Source of the DNA: Leguminivora glycinivorella
Lineage: Eukaryota > Arthropoda > Insecta > Lepidoptera > Tortricidae
NCBI RefSeq assembly: GCF_023078275.1
Contig: NC_062973.1
Span: 21,570,956 to 21,634,955, forward strand
Length of the DNA: 64,000 nt
Direction of reading: 5' to 3'
Shown: piece by piece, positions 54,257 to 63,971 of the stretch
Layout: the number at the start of each line of letters is the position of its first letter
How positions within the stretch are numbered: the first letter of the stretch is position 1
Notes under the pieces: generated by a model
Seen by the model: only the letters and a program-made list of their open reading frames with translations
Database searches by the model: none
Told to the model about the DNA's origin: nothing
Made by a program: the position numbers and the translations under genes

Positions 54257-54748
54257 ATATACAGAGTGGGGCCTGTAACAAAGGCGAAGAATTGAACTAT
54301 AGGCTATTCTCCTTATACTGATCAACATTTATTCAGTGACTTTTAAAAATTATGAAGTCTTTAAATTTTTAATTTTTCATACAAAATAAATATTAGCTTC
54401 AATGTACGCCATTATTGTTGTCATTGACGTTGTCTGTCACACTTTAGACTTAAAGGAATTCGCAATACATTACCTCTTAGAAAAAACTTTCAGGGTGATA
54501 AAAATCAAAATACAAGTTATTTTTAAAAGTCGCCGAACATATGTTGATCAGTATAAGTGCGTTTTCACATTATCCGATCCGATATCGGATGTCGGACCGA
54601 TATCCCATACATTACAGGCGCCATCTTGGATTTTTTCTATTGAAATGCTTCCGACATCCGATATCGGATCGGATAGTGTGAAAACGGCTTAAGGAGAATA
54701 GCCTAGAGTTCAATTCTTCACCTTTGTTACAGGCCCCACTCTGTATAT
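54257..54748. mobile_element. Outer TIR element hosting a MITE in its right arm
   Basis: Left TATACAGAGTGGGGCCTGTA..ACAAAGGCGAAGAATTGAAC..GGCTATTCTCCTTATACTG..ATCAACAT pairs with the right arm, which is split at 54556/54690 by the Harbinger-like MITE. Joining the flanks restores the arm. Arms are ~70 bp. The interior frame 54402-54692 runs across the junction and is not a gene. Confidence 0.75.
54554..54692. mobile_element. Harbinger-like MITE inserted in the outer element
   Basis: GTGCGTTTTCACATTATCCG at the left, GGATAGTGTGAAAACGGCT at the right, and TAA on both sides (54554-54556, 54690-54692). Same family as 4465-4601; the last bases are mutated (CGCAC to CGGCT). Confidence 0.75.
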
Positions 54749-54765
54749 GTACCTAGAAAACATCA

Positions 54766-54965
54766 TCATCTTCCTTGCGTTATCCCGGCATTTGCCACGG
54801 CTCATGGGAGCCTGCGGTCCACTTTGACAACTAATCCCAAGATTTGGCGTAGGCACTAGTTTTTACGAAAGCGACTGCCATCTGACCTTTCAACCCAAAG
54901 GGTAAACTAGACCTTATTGGAATAAGTCCGGTTTCCTCACGATGTTTTCCTTCACCGAAAATAAC
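54766..54965 (+). repeat. Dispersed repeat (TTATCCCGGCATTTGCCACGG)
   Basis: CTTGCGTTATCCCGGCATTT, CACGGCTCATGGGAGCCTG, GGCGTAGGCACTAGTTTTTA, GCGACTGCCATCTGACC and GGTTTCCTCACGATGTTTTC. Recalled as a very common lepidopteran LINE-derived fragment. Confidence 0.55.
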
Positions 54966-55372
54966 CTAGAAAACATATCATATACAAAATAAAATAAAAC
55001 TAAGAAAACGGATTATATTCATTATACGCGATATAATCTGATTCCATAAATTTATTTCATGAGTAACTATCGCGGTGACAGAAGACAATATACACAATTT
55101 ATTATATTATAAAAGTTTTTTAATTTATTTCTTCCAAGGCTACACACGTTTTAATAAAAAAAACTGTGATAAGTTTAATAATTAAACTAAAAGGTCAAGT
55201 ATTTATGCACGAAATCATGTATGCAAATATGTAATATATATGGTGGTGTTTTTACGCAAGTATCAATAATGGTTAGTCCGCAACGCCACTGACGGCGTGG
55301 CGGTACCGACCATGAATGCTATCCCTTTCGCTCTAGCCGCACGTAAGGTTGGTTCGAAGAGGATCGCACGCT

Positions 55373-55615
55373 ATGTCTGTACCGCAGGCTACAATCGTTA
55401 TGCTTTTGGTTATAGTGTGCATCTGCACACAGGCGCACGCCAGCGCCGCCGGCGTCGAAATGCGAGCAAGCAGATTTTTTGAAAGCGCTCTTAAGACAAC
55501 TTTGCACCCTTGTGTAAATAACTATTGTACGTTTAGTAATTATCATGCTTACGGACTGATTCCGCGACTGAATATATATTTTTTATCTGATAAACTATGC
55601 TTTCTGATGCTGTAA
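55373..55615 (+). CDS. Possible signal-peptide exon of a secreted protein
   Basis: An ATG at 55373 opens 80 codons in a local GC rise. The first ~23 residues (MSVPQATIVMLLVIVCICTQAHA) are a strong signal-peptide candidate with an A-x-A cleavage site, followed by SAAGVEMRASRFFESALK and HPCVNN. The sequence degrades after about codon 47, and GTAAAT at 55514 could be a splice donor, so the real exon may end there. No family is recognised. It lies only 65 bp before the SDR pseudogene start, in the same direction. Partner exons would have to lie beyond or within that region, and I see none, so it may be an orphaned exon. Confidence 0.35.
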   Translation: MSVPQATIVMLLVIVCICTQAHASAAGVEMRASRFFESALKTTLHPCVNNYCTFSNYHAYGLIPRLNIYFLSDKLCFLML

Positions 55616-55680
55616 TTTATTAAAGTCACCTAGTTACAAGTGTAATAAAAAACAGTGCCTGTTGCCCGAGTTCATAAATC

Positions 55681-56630
55681 ATGTTTTTACTAGCTTTTTT
55701 AATTATTAACTTTACCTTTGCCTTTCTTATGTGGGTGTACTGTTAACTCACATGCGGTGTGTGTAGGAGCAGTAGACATTTGGTGGGAAAGACTGTTATT
55801 GTGGCTGAAGGGAACAGCGGGCTCGGGTATGAAACGGCCAAGGATTTGGCGGCACGAGGTGCGAGGGTAATTCTCGCGTGCAGAAACGAGACCCGCGGCC
55901 TCACAGCCAAGGATCTGATAACTGCTGCTACAGGAAACCCTGACGTCCACTACCTACACCTCGACCTAGCATCTCTGAAATCCGTCAGATCATTCGCAGA
56001 CAATATCCTCAAAACCGAAAAACGTCTCGACGTACTCGGGAACAACGCGGGCAGTTATGGATCAAAATTCGAGAAATCTGAAGACGGATTACTCCTACAA
56101 ATGCAGAGCAATCATTTCGGACCCTTTTTACTCACTAATTTGCTACTCCCACTGCTAAAATCTTCGGCACCAAGTCGCATAGTGAATGTTTTATCGGGCG
56201 GACACATAAGTGGTGTCATTGACTTCGATAACTTAAACGGGGTAAAGGAAACTAAAGAAACATATAGCCAATTTAAGGTGTTATGTAATACAAAGTTGTG
56301 TAACATATTGATGACAGTAGAATTGGAAAAGCGGTTAAAAGGAACGGGTGTGACAGCAAATTCGTTACACCCTGGAGTTATTCCCAATGCGATAGGAACG
56401 ACACGACTGATGAGATTGGCATTATTTTTGTTGACGCCATTTTGCAAAACGGCATGGGAAGGAGCGCAGACCACAATCCACCTGGCCGTGGCGCCGGAGC
56501 TCTCTGATGTAAGTGGCCGGTATTTTAAATACTGTACGGAAGTGAAGCCGAGTAAAGCTGCTCAAGATACTGAGCTTGCACGGAGATTGTAGGAGGAATC
56601 GGAGAGACTCGTTACTTAAATTACAAAAAT
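55681..56630 (+). pseudogene. Inverted SDR paralog, inactivated
   Basis: Homologous along its length to the SDR at 50061-51020, beginning with the same MFLLAFLIINFTFAFL anchor. A TAA replaces the Lys codon at position 22 (55744-55746), and the frame after it has no ATG until well past the cofactor fold. A TAG (56590-56592) replaces the Trp near residue 306. The TGGNGGIG loop reads AEGNSGLG, NVSSYG reads NVLSGG, and the catalytic YGITK reads LCNTK, so cofactor binding and catalysis would both fail. Yet ~280 codons between the stops stay open, with only codon-sized indels. Homology extends ~40 bp upstream (55640-55680) and ~80 bp downstream, so it arose by DNA duplication, not a processed transcript. 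Best read as a young pseudogene. Confidence 0.85.
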
Positions 56631-56940
56631 CGACATGAGTAGTCAGGTCTTGTATTTATTCTAATTACCGGATCAGATCACTACATACACATTTTTTTAT
56701 GTCAATGTATCAGTGGGGTTGTGAGTTTATTTCATATAAGTTATTATCTACAAATAAAATACAAAAAGTTGATACAAACCCGGGACGACTGTTCACCAAC
56801 GACGGCATTATATAACACGCAGTTACTGACGAAATTAGGTTATACATATATTAATTTAAATATAAATAATAATGCCAAATTACTCTATAATCTAAACTGG
56901 AAGAATTCGTTGTTTCACCAAAGATAATCTAGTATACGTT

Positions 56941-57066
56941 ATACACCGTGTTTTTTTGTTTTCCGTTAAATTCGACACGTAGTCTAGTGTGTAATAGAAA
57001 TTAATTGTATTTGATCTAAAGAACCTTCCCTTAAAGTTAACAGAATTCAATAAAAACAGGATGGAT
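56941..57066. mobile_element. MITE (ATACACC family), internally deleted
   Basis: ATACACCGTGTTTTTTTGTT and AATTCGACACGTAG at the left; GAAATTAATTGTATTTGATC and CAATAAAAACAGGATGGAT at the right. The middle ~240 bp of the 35563 copy are missing. Confidence 0.65.
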
Positions 57067-57796
57067 ACCTTTCGTGGACCAAATTATATTGATGATAATT
57101 TGATGATAATTATTATTTGTAACCATTTAGTTGTTGAAGAAAAACATTAGCACAACAATAACATAGGTCAACCAGCTCAGCAAACGCAAGGAGTACAGCA
57201 CATTACTAATACTATGCTCATACTATGACCTATGTACCTGGCGTGATATATTTTATTTTATCAACAAAGGCATAATAAAGGATTGTATTATATTGTTGTA
57301 TGAAAATAAAAAATAGGAAAGCAATATAGTTAAATATTCCATTAAAAAAATATAAAAAATTTAATAAATCCAAAAAAAGTTCAAATGATAAAAAAAAAAC
57401 AAACTTGGGGATGGAACCTGGGATCTCCTGCATCATAGTCAATCAATTGCCGAGACGCCATTTCGACTTACACTAGCAGTGTCGAAATACATACTCATAC
57501 AATGCACGGGTCTCTATGTGACTCGAAACATGTCGTCGAACGCAATGTATTAATGTGAGTAGACATAGACACATCTTTATATTTGAATATGTCTCACGAA
57601 AGTGTAAAGTGGAACTTATGAATGAATTCATTGATAAATTCGCCATGCACTTTTGCAGCTGCTAGTACCTGTCATAACTGATGGAAAATAGCTGATGCTG
57701 AATAAATACATAGCGAGTGATACCTACGCTTTAAGTTATAAGTAAATTAGCAGAATTTTTTGTAAAAAATGGCGTGTTTCACCCAGTTCTGAAAAT
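57067..57796. other. AT-rich DNA with a half foldback
   Basis: 57623-57668 repeats the right half of the 39731-39813 foldback (TTCATTGATAAATTCGCCAT, GCACTTTTGCAGCTG). No gene seen; the minus frame 57230-57442 is low-complexity. Confidence 0.45.
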
Positions 57797-57846
57797 AAAC
57801 ATTAAATAAATGTCATATACAAAGAAAAAGTGACCAAGGCCTCCAG

Positions 57847-57918
57847 TGTTCCGAGCTGGAATCGAACCAGCGTACTCCGCTTACCGGGCGAATGCCTGAA
57901 CCACTCGGCCATCGGTGC
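57847..57918 (-). tRNA. tRNA-like sequence, left arm (probable pseudogene or SINE head)
   Basis: Identical to the right-arm copy at 58259-58330, described there, in opposite orientation. Confidence 0.5.
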
Positions 57919-58258
57919 ACGAAGGCAAGGGTCGAAATTTCCAAGTATATGACATTCCCGAAGGCTCGTGGCGCCCTCTGCCATCCCTGAGGTAGAACAG
58001 TATGGTTCGACCTCCTAGCTGAATCAACTCAGGTGATTACAAGCTAGCGAAGAGAGATGGCGCTGCCATTCATACTCTAAGAACAAATTAAATTATTTTC
58101 ATAGAAAATATTTTAACTTGTATTTTTTAAGTAGTTGTAATCACCTGAGTTGATTCAGCTAGGAGGTCGAACCATACTGTTCTACCTCAGGGATGGCAGA
58201 GGGCGCCACGAGCCTTCGGGAATGTCATATACTTGGAAATTTCGACCCTTGCCTTCGT

Positions 58259-58330
58259 GCACCGATGGCCGAGTGGTTCAGGCATTCGCCCGGTAAGCGG
58301 AGTACGCTGGTTCGATTCCAGCTCGGAACA
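58259..58330 (+). tRNA. tRNA-like sequence, nominal anticodon GGT, right arm
   Basis: 72 bases fold as a cloverleaf. T arm GCTGG-TTCGATT-CCAGC is perfect, and anticodon stem TTCGC/GCGGA has 5 pairs (one G-T). The loop is CCGGTAA (nominal anticodon GGT, threonine), the D arm GCC..GGC contains a perfect A box TGGCCGAGTGG, and the B box is GGTTCGATTCC. Against function: the acceptor GCACCGA/TCGGAAC has two mismatches, position 33 is C rather than T, and the D arm looks Ser/Leu-like while the variable loop is short. Probably a tRNA pseudogene or SINE head, but its polymerase III promoter looks intact. Confidence 0.5.
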
Positions 58331-58472
58331 CTGGAGACCTTGGTCACTTTTTCTTTGTATATGACATTTATTTAATGTTTATAACATAATAGTAGTGTTA
58401 CTACTTAAAAAATACAAGTTAAAATATTTTCTATGAAAATAATTTAATTTCTTCTTAGAGTTCTGAAAATAA

Positions 58473-59442
58473 GTTACCTAGTAGGTACTTTATATTTTGA
58501 CTTGAATTATGCAGAGAAGTATTAACGTCCAAAACAGAACGTGACATTTTTACAAACGCACCACCGTGCCCAAGCATAATAGACGCGCGCCAGCTCCGTT
58601 TGACCGGCAGGTCAGGCAATTAGCATAGGTATTTATTTGTTTATTCACGAAACGAAATTAAGGTGACGTTCAAAATCGCACGCTCCCTGGGCTCCCGTTA
58701 TAATGAGATCGTTTGATGTGATCTGATGCGTCAAATTGCGGGCCTTTAATGGAAGCGGAGACTTCAATGCTTCAGACGTATACGTCAAACGGCAAACTGG
58801 CGCCTGTAGCCAAGAGTACAAGCTTTCAGACTGGATATAATTATGTGTCACGCGACCGCGCGGAGCGATCCGCACGACCAATGACAAGTTGATATTGCCG
58901 TCCGCGCGGATTCGTCCGATATTTATCTAGGCTGGCCTTAACACAATCTGAATTACATCAATCTGAGGAATTTATAATCTGAAAAGATCAGAACTAGTGA
59001 ACGGTGTTGCATGCAACTTAGCTATGTCCCTCTTTTCTGATTATTTCTTCCTCATCCCCAGAAAGTACCTACACTACCTACTGAAGGCCGGCAAATTAAT
59101 GAATTCCTCAGATTTATGATTAGCTAGCCACTGAAACTCTCCCTAAACTTAAAAAATGACTTAGTCCGGTGCGGATCGCTCTGCGCCGCGCGGTCGCTTC
59201 CTGTAATGTAACATTAAAACTAGCCTGACGCATAATAGGTATCTTTCTATATCGCTGTTCCGTATTGTTCGGAGAGTTAACGATTATACTGTTGGCTACG
59301 AGGCCGGGAGTTAATACAGTCTCCGTCTCAAAGGAAATTTAACACATGTAACGTAATAATTGCCACTTTGGTATAACTATCGACCTGATTTCGCAGGATC
59401 GGCGGGGAGGTGTTGACTCGTTTGCATAATATACGAATATTA
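58473..59442. other. Intergenic DNA between inverted duplication and LINE
   Basis: GGCCGCGCGG..CGATCCGCAC motifs occur in both orientations (58848-58875 and 59170-59200), hinting at a degraded TIR element. GCAATTTAT-type motifs near 58960-59110 (AATCTGAGGAATT / GAATTCCTCAGATT) are likewise inverted. No gene recognised. Confidence 0.45.
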
Positions 59443-59473
<31 letters not shown>

Positions 59474-59684
59474 TTGAGAAACAAACAGTCTTATAAAACA
59501 TGTATGTAAATATGCTAAAAGCTAGAATTTCTTATAGAATAGACCTATAGTTTCATATATGTAAATATACTTTTTTATAAACTTAATACCATGAATATTA
59601 GTTACATGACAACTGCAAAAAATCTAATACAAAAATAAGATAAGACCGAGAATAGCTGACCATAAACTTTAAAAACTTTAAAAT

Positions 59685-62609
59685 CTAACTCAGTAAAGAA
59701 GAAACACTTTTCTTAAATATTCCTAACGAACTGCCAAAAATATCAGTGTTCATACAGTTTTCATTGTACGACCTGCATGCGCGTTTGATATATGATTGCT
59801 GTGCATACTTGGTACGACATCTTCCAACACTGAACAGCATTTTGCTCCGACAACCACGTTCTGTTCTACGAGGCACTCGAAACCCTATATTATGTAGAAT
59901 TTCAGGGGCATCTACATGATTGTTGACGATTTTGTATAAAAACACCAAATCATTGCATGATCGCCTTAATGATAGCGGCTGAAGTTTATGTCTTGAAATT
60001 GATGAGGCGTAATCTCCATATCTACCTCTAATTCGGAATTCCAGAGCTTTAATAAATATTTTTTGTACCCTTTCGATTCTCTTTTTATGTACGTCATAGT
60101 AGGGATTCCATACCACCGAAGCAAATTCCAAGCGACTTCTGACGTAGCTATTATAAAGTATCTTGTAAGTTAATGGTTTCCGAAAAGGTTTAGCAATGCG
60201 GAGAATAAAACCTAGTTGTTTATAAGCTTTATTTAAGATACTATCGATATGAGAGACAAAAGTTAATTTAGTGTCCATTAATACGCCTAAGTCTCTTATA
60301 CTGTTCTGACGCGTCAGATTACTCCCACATAATTTATAATTGTACAATAAAGGATTTTTTTTACGTGCAAATGTAATCACGGAACATTTGCTATTATTTA
60401 AAAATAAATTACTCCCCGCGCAGTAGTCTTCAAACCGTAGTAAATCATCTTGCAGCAGAGAACAGTCATCGAGGGTCTTAATGACTCGAAATATTTTGGT
60501 GTCATCAGCATAGAGAAGGGCTTTTGAATTATATAAACACTGCGTTATGTCATTAATATATAAAATAAATAACAGAGGGCCCAGGTGGGAACCCTGTGGG
60601 ACGCCTGACGTGGCTTGTTTAAAATCAGATGTAAAGCCTCCGAGTACTACAGCTTGTGTCCTATTTTCGACATAAGACTTAATCCAGCGAAACAGATCCC
60701 CATGTATACCTAGGTTCCATATCTTTAACAAAAGCGTATTGTGGGAAATTTTGTCAAAAGCTTTTGCAAAGTCTGTGTATATAGCGTCAACTTGATGTTT
60801 ATTATCCATGGCGTCACGTATTACCTCAGTAAAGGACAAGAGATTACTTTCAACGCTTCGACCTTTGTAGAACCCGTGCTGGTTTGGGTTGATGTGACGG
60901 CGCACGTCATGGGAAAGCTGGTCAGTAACAATTTTTTCTAATATTTTGCCAAACTGGCACAATTTTGAAATAGGTCTGTATTTTTCTATATGTTGACTTA
61001 TATTACCTTTGGGGATAGGTGTGATCCACGCCTTTTTCCAGACATGTGGAAAATGGCCCTCATTAATTGATTGACTAAATATTATTGTAAGAGGAATTAC
61101 TAATGTACTCGCACATTTTTTTATTAATAAAGGATGTATCTTATCGGGACCAGCTCCCTTGTTTACATCTACAGAATTTAAATATCTAAAGACTAAATCA
61201 CCTGATATATTGATCGTATTGACGTTAAACACAGGATTAGATACAGGTTCTAAACTGTCAATATCTAAAGGTGGAAAATTAGGGACTTCGAATACTGACT
61301 GAAAATGATCATTAAATAAGTTACATATGCTTGGACCATCAGAAACCGATGCACCTCTGCAGTACATTGTCTGTGGTATGTTTTTATTTGATGTAGTAGA
61401 CTTAACAAAATTCCAGAAAAACTTTGAGCGATACCTAATTTGATCTTCGGAAAATGTTATGTAATTTTTGTAACAAGCTTTCTCAACCATTACAGCTCTT
61501 TTTCTTAATTTTTTAAAAGTTTCATAATCTAAGGGATTTCCAAAACATTTCCATCGTTTATGATATTTTCTTTTTTCCTTTAAAATTTTTTTCAAAGACA
61601 TGCTATGCCACAATGGAGCTGAACATGAATTTTTCGAGGGGAAACTAGGAACGTGTTTATCTAGTAAGGTATGTAATAAACTATAGAATTTATTTACACA
61701 GTCTTCGACATTTAAATCTTTGAAAAATAAGTCCCAGTCTGTATTTGACAATTCACTGTTAATATTATCAAAATTCGCTAAATGGAACTTATAGACTAGG
61801 GTTCGCGCAGTCTTAAGTGGGGCTGTATAATTCAGGTTAAGGTTTAAGTATAATGCTTTGTGGTGTACATCCTCGAGTGTTAAGGGGCAATCACATTTGC
61901 TAACGCTACAAAGGGTATTGCTAAATATTAGGTCAAGAATACGGTTGTTAACATTAGCTATGTCGTTAAATTGATTTAAGTTATTAAGCGCCATAAAGTC
62001 AGATATTGATGTTACTAAAAAGTTACTAGAAGGGTTCAAGGATAATTGGCATGAGCCCATATCTATCCACTCAGCTTGAGATATATTAAAATCTCCGGTG
62101 ATAAGAAATAAATCGTTTGGGTGATCGTATATGACTTGTGAGGTTAAGTCAAAAAATGAGACGATAGTGTCTTTATGATTCGAGCCGGGCGGAATATACA
62201 CGCATCCTATATTTAAGTATATTTGGTGTGAGTGCGTATTGTTGTTGTTGATGGGAAGCGAGACCCAGATGCACTCTGCGTGCGCGGGGGAGGGGCAGGG
62301 CCAGTCACGTTGCAGCGGCCGGAGCTCGCGCCGCACTGCCACCGCGACCCCCCCGCCGCGCGCAGCGCCGCTGTCCTCCTCCGACCGGTCGCACCTATAT
62401 ACTATATAGCGGTCATCAAAATATTCCCTGTCGTAAAAGTTTGACGTTAACCAACTTTCCGTAATACATATAAAATCTAAGTCTTCAAGTGCCACTTGTG
62501 AGAGAAACGTATGTGATTTGGTACGAAGACCCCTAACATTTTGGTAATAGCCTCTGAACAACTTACTATACATTATCAAAAGGAAACGTATATATTTGTA
62601 TTTGTACAT
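59685..62609 (-). CDS. LINE ORF2: apurinic-type endonuclease and reverse transcriptase
   Basis: 974 codons without interruption. The endonuclease spans about residues 15-260: NVRGLRTK (24-31), CITESWL with catalytic Glu (48-54), GDFN (172-175), ILDLIFSN (224-231) and the final His near 249-250 (VHH in place of the usual SDH). The reverse transcriptase spans about 480-760: KGAGPDKI, WITPIPKG, YRPIS, QHGFYKGRS, DFAKAFD (613-619, first catalytic Asp), SGVPQGSHLGPLLF (668-681) and YADD (700-703). It nicks chromosomal DNA and copies its own RNA by target-primed reverse transcription. An inner ATG at codon 13 (MYSKLFRG) may be the real start. The change at the SDH motif could matter, but every RT motif is intact. 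Confidence 0.9.
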   Translation of the reverse strand: MYKYKYIRFLLIMYSKLFRGYYQNVRGLRTKSHTFLSQVALEDLDFICITESWLTSNFYDREYFDDRYIVYRCDRSEEDSGAARGGGVAVAVRRELRPLQRDWPCPSPAHAECIWVSLPINNNNTHSHQIYLNIGCVYIPPGSNHKDTIVSFFDLTSQVIYDHPNDLFLITGDFNISQAEWIDMGSCQLSLNPSSNFLVTSISDFMALNNLNQFNDIANVNNRILDLIFSNTLCSVSKCDCPLTLEDVHHKALYLNLNLNYTAPLKTARTLVYKFHLANFDNINSELSNTDWDLFFKDLNVEDCVNKFYSLLHTLLDKHVPSFPSKNSCSAPLWHSMSLKKILKEKRKYHKRWKCFGNPLDYETFKKLRKRAVMVEKACYKNYITFSEDQIRYRSKFFWNFVKSTTSNKNIPQTMYCRGASVSDGPSICNLFNDHFQSVFEVPNFPPLDIDSLEPVSNPVFNVNTINISGDLVFRYLNSVDVNKGAGPDKIHPLLIKKCASTLVIPLTIIFSQSINEGHFPHVWKKAWITPIPKGNISQHIEKYRPISKLCQFGKILEKIVTDQLSHDVRRHINPNQHGFYKGRSVESNLLSFTEVIRDAMDNKHQVDAIYTDFAKAFDKISHNTLLLKIWNLGIHGDLFRWIKSYVENRTQAVVLGGFTSDFKQATSGVPQGSHLGPLLFILYINDITQCLYNSKALLYADDTKIFRVIKTLDDCSLLQDDLLRFEDYCAGSNLFLNNSKCSVITFARKKNPLLYNYKLCGSNLTRQNSIRDLGVLMDTKLTFVSHIDSILNKAYKQLGFILRIAKPFRKPLTYKILYNSYVRSRLEFASVVWNPYYDVHKKRIERVQKIFIKALEFRIRGRYGDYASSISRHKLQPLSLRRSCNDLVFLYKIVNNHVDAPEILHNIGFRVPRRTERGCRSKMLFSVGRCRTKYAQQSYIKRACRSYNENCMNTDIFGSSLGIFKKSVSSLLS

Positions 62610-62982
62610 TCATAATTACAACCAGAGTTGCGTCGTAGTTAAATTCGTGGTCATTTAAATAGTGAAGTAATGAAATTAACAAGTGTAAACAGACTTTATT
62701 GGTTAGTAATGTGTTTGCGATGTTTATCATACATATTAATAAGCTAGTATCTTCATATAGCGCACAGGCAGCAAAAAAGTATTGATAAGATTCAAACGCG
62801 CATGCACGCCGGTAAATTGTGGTTATAAGCAGGTAGGTATTGTAAGTTTTTATTACATTTAAATTGGCCAAGTGTTTATAAACAAAGGATTGGTATTTTT
62901 TATGGGCAGTCGTCAGGGAAAACAAAATACAAGATAGACATATTTGGTGTAGTACAAAAGGAACATATATTAAGTAACATAG

Positions 62983-63971
62983 TCATTTTAATTTAGATAA
63001 ATCCGATTCATTATGTATCCCTATGATTTTGGAGGTATCGTTCTTACGCATGAGGATCTTACAGTCGCGGGTCCATAGGAACATATAGTTAAGTTCTGCC
63101 TTCATCTCTCTGGCGCGCTTTAAGAGCAACTTGTTCTCGGGTGTAAGGTGGTCACTGATGAAGATAGCTCGTGCCGGTCCATCCAGGCCAATGTCCGCGG
63201 TGGTGAGGCCGCGCGCGCGCGCACGGCCGCCAGCAGCTCGTCCTTACACACCCGCCTGGTGAACTTCACTATGATCGCCGGCGGGCGCGCCTCCTTCACG
63301 TTCGCGCGCGCTCCTTGGCTTCTCGTGCCGGCCGCCATACCCTCAGAATTGGACGCAGAAATATCTCGTGTGGAATTGTTGTTATTAAAACGGCGAACTC
63401 TGTGCACGGAATCAATGTTATTGAGCTCCATTTTCATACCTACCTTCTTGTATATTGAGTCTATTATTGTTATGAGATTTTCATTCTTATTAAATGGTAT
63501 GCCCGATATTTCGACATTATTCATACGAGCTTGCTGATCCCTGACGCGCAGTTCATTTTGGAGGTTATGTATGTTTTGCTTTCCGATTTCTAGTTCAGAT
63601 TGAAGTTTTGTAACGACGGCTGCCTTGCTCTCCAAAGCAACGGTCCTGTCTTCCAAATCAGAAAAGCGGGTCTCCATTTCGCTCCATTTTGCCTGGAGAG
63701 AATCGACCGTCGTGGAGATATGTTCAATTTTTGAATTTGTGGAGCTGAATTCTGCCCTAAAAGCTCTTAATTCCTCCAGCACGGCAGATGATCCTTGTGA
63801 ACTATCCGTGTTCGTGCGGCAATTGGTACAGCGTACTTTTTCTCGCCTTTCGGCATTCATTTTGCGGTAGCTGGCTTCCAACACACCTATACAAGTGAAG
63901 TGGCATAATCCTCGGCAGTTACCACATTCAACTCCATCAGTCACAGACAGGCCACAAGTCTTACACTTCAT
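62983..63971 (-). pseudogene. LINE ORF1: PHD-finger and coiled-coil nucleic-acid-binding protein, frameshifted
   Basis: The ATG-started frame opens with a C4HC3 PHD-like finger (C3-x2-C6, C16-x2-C19, H24-x2-C27, C48-x2-C51). A coiled coil follows (about 65-150, SKIEHISTTVDSLQ..LQSELEIGKQNIHNLQNEL), then an RRM/C-terminal-like part (VEISGIPFNKNENL, VHRVRRF, AIIVKFTRR). A frameshift lies in the CG-dinucleotide run near 63215-63225. Downstream, a different frame continues the expected C-terminal segment to a stop at 62983-62985. The single lesion in a CG repeat could be a true mutation or a sequencing slip. The protein would bind the element RNA; PHD-type ORF1 is known in CR1-group elements. Confidence 0.75.

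Larger units (their letters stand above)
57797..58380. repeat. 246-bp inverted duplication with a tRNA-like sequence in each arm
   Basis: 57797-58042 and 58135-58380 are reverse complements with one mismatch seen (GCC versus GTC near 57840/58338). The spacer is 92 bp. A second inverted pair (58084-58134 and 58401-58452, ACTTGTATTTTTTAAGTAGT) brackets the right arm. AGTTCTGAAAATAA occurs directly at 57785-57798 and 58459-58472, like a 14-bp target duplication around the whole structure. Confidence 0.85.

Noticed and set aside
55759..56592. Second SDR as an intact 277-residue enzyme
   Set aside because: That frame opens with GTG, not ATG, and lacks the membrane anchor, the cofactor TG pair and the catalytic Tyr.
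62232..62444. 70-codon plus-strand frame
   Set aside because: Antisense shadow of the LINE ORF2 in a GC-rich stretch.
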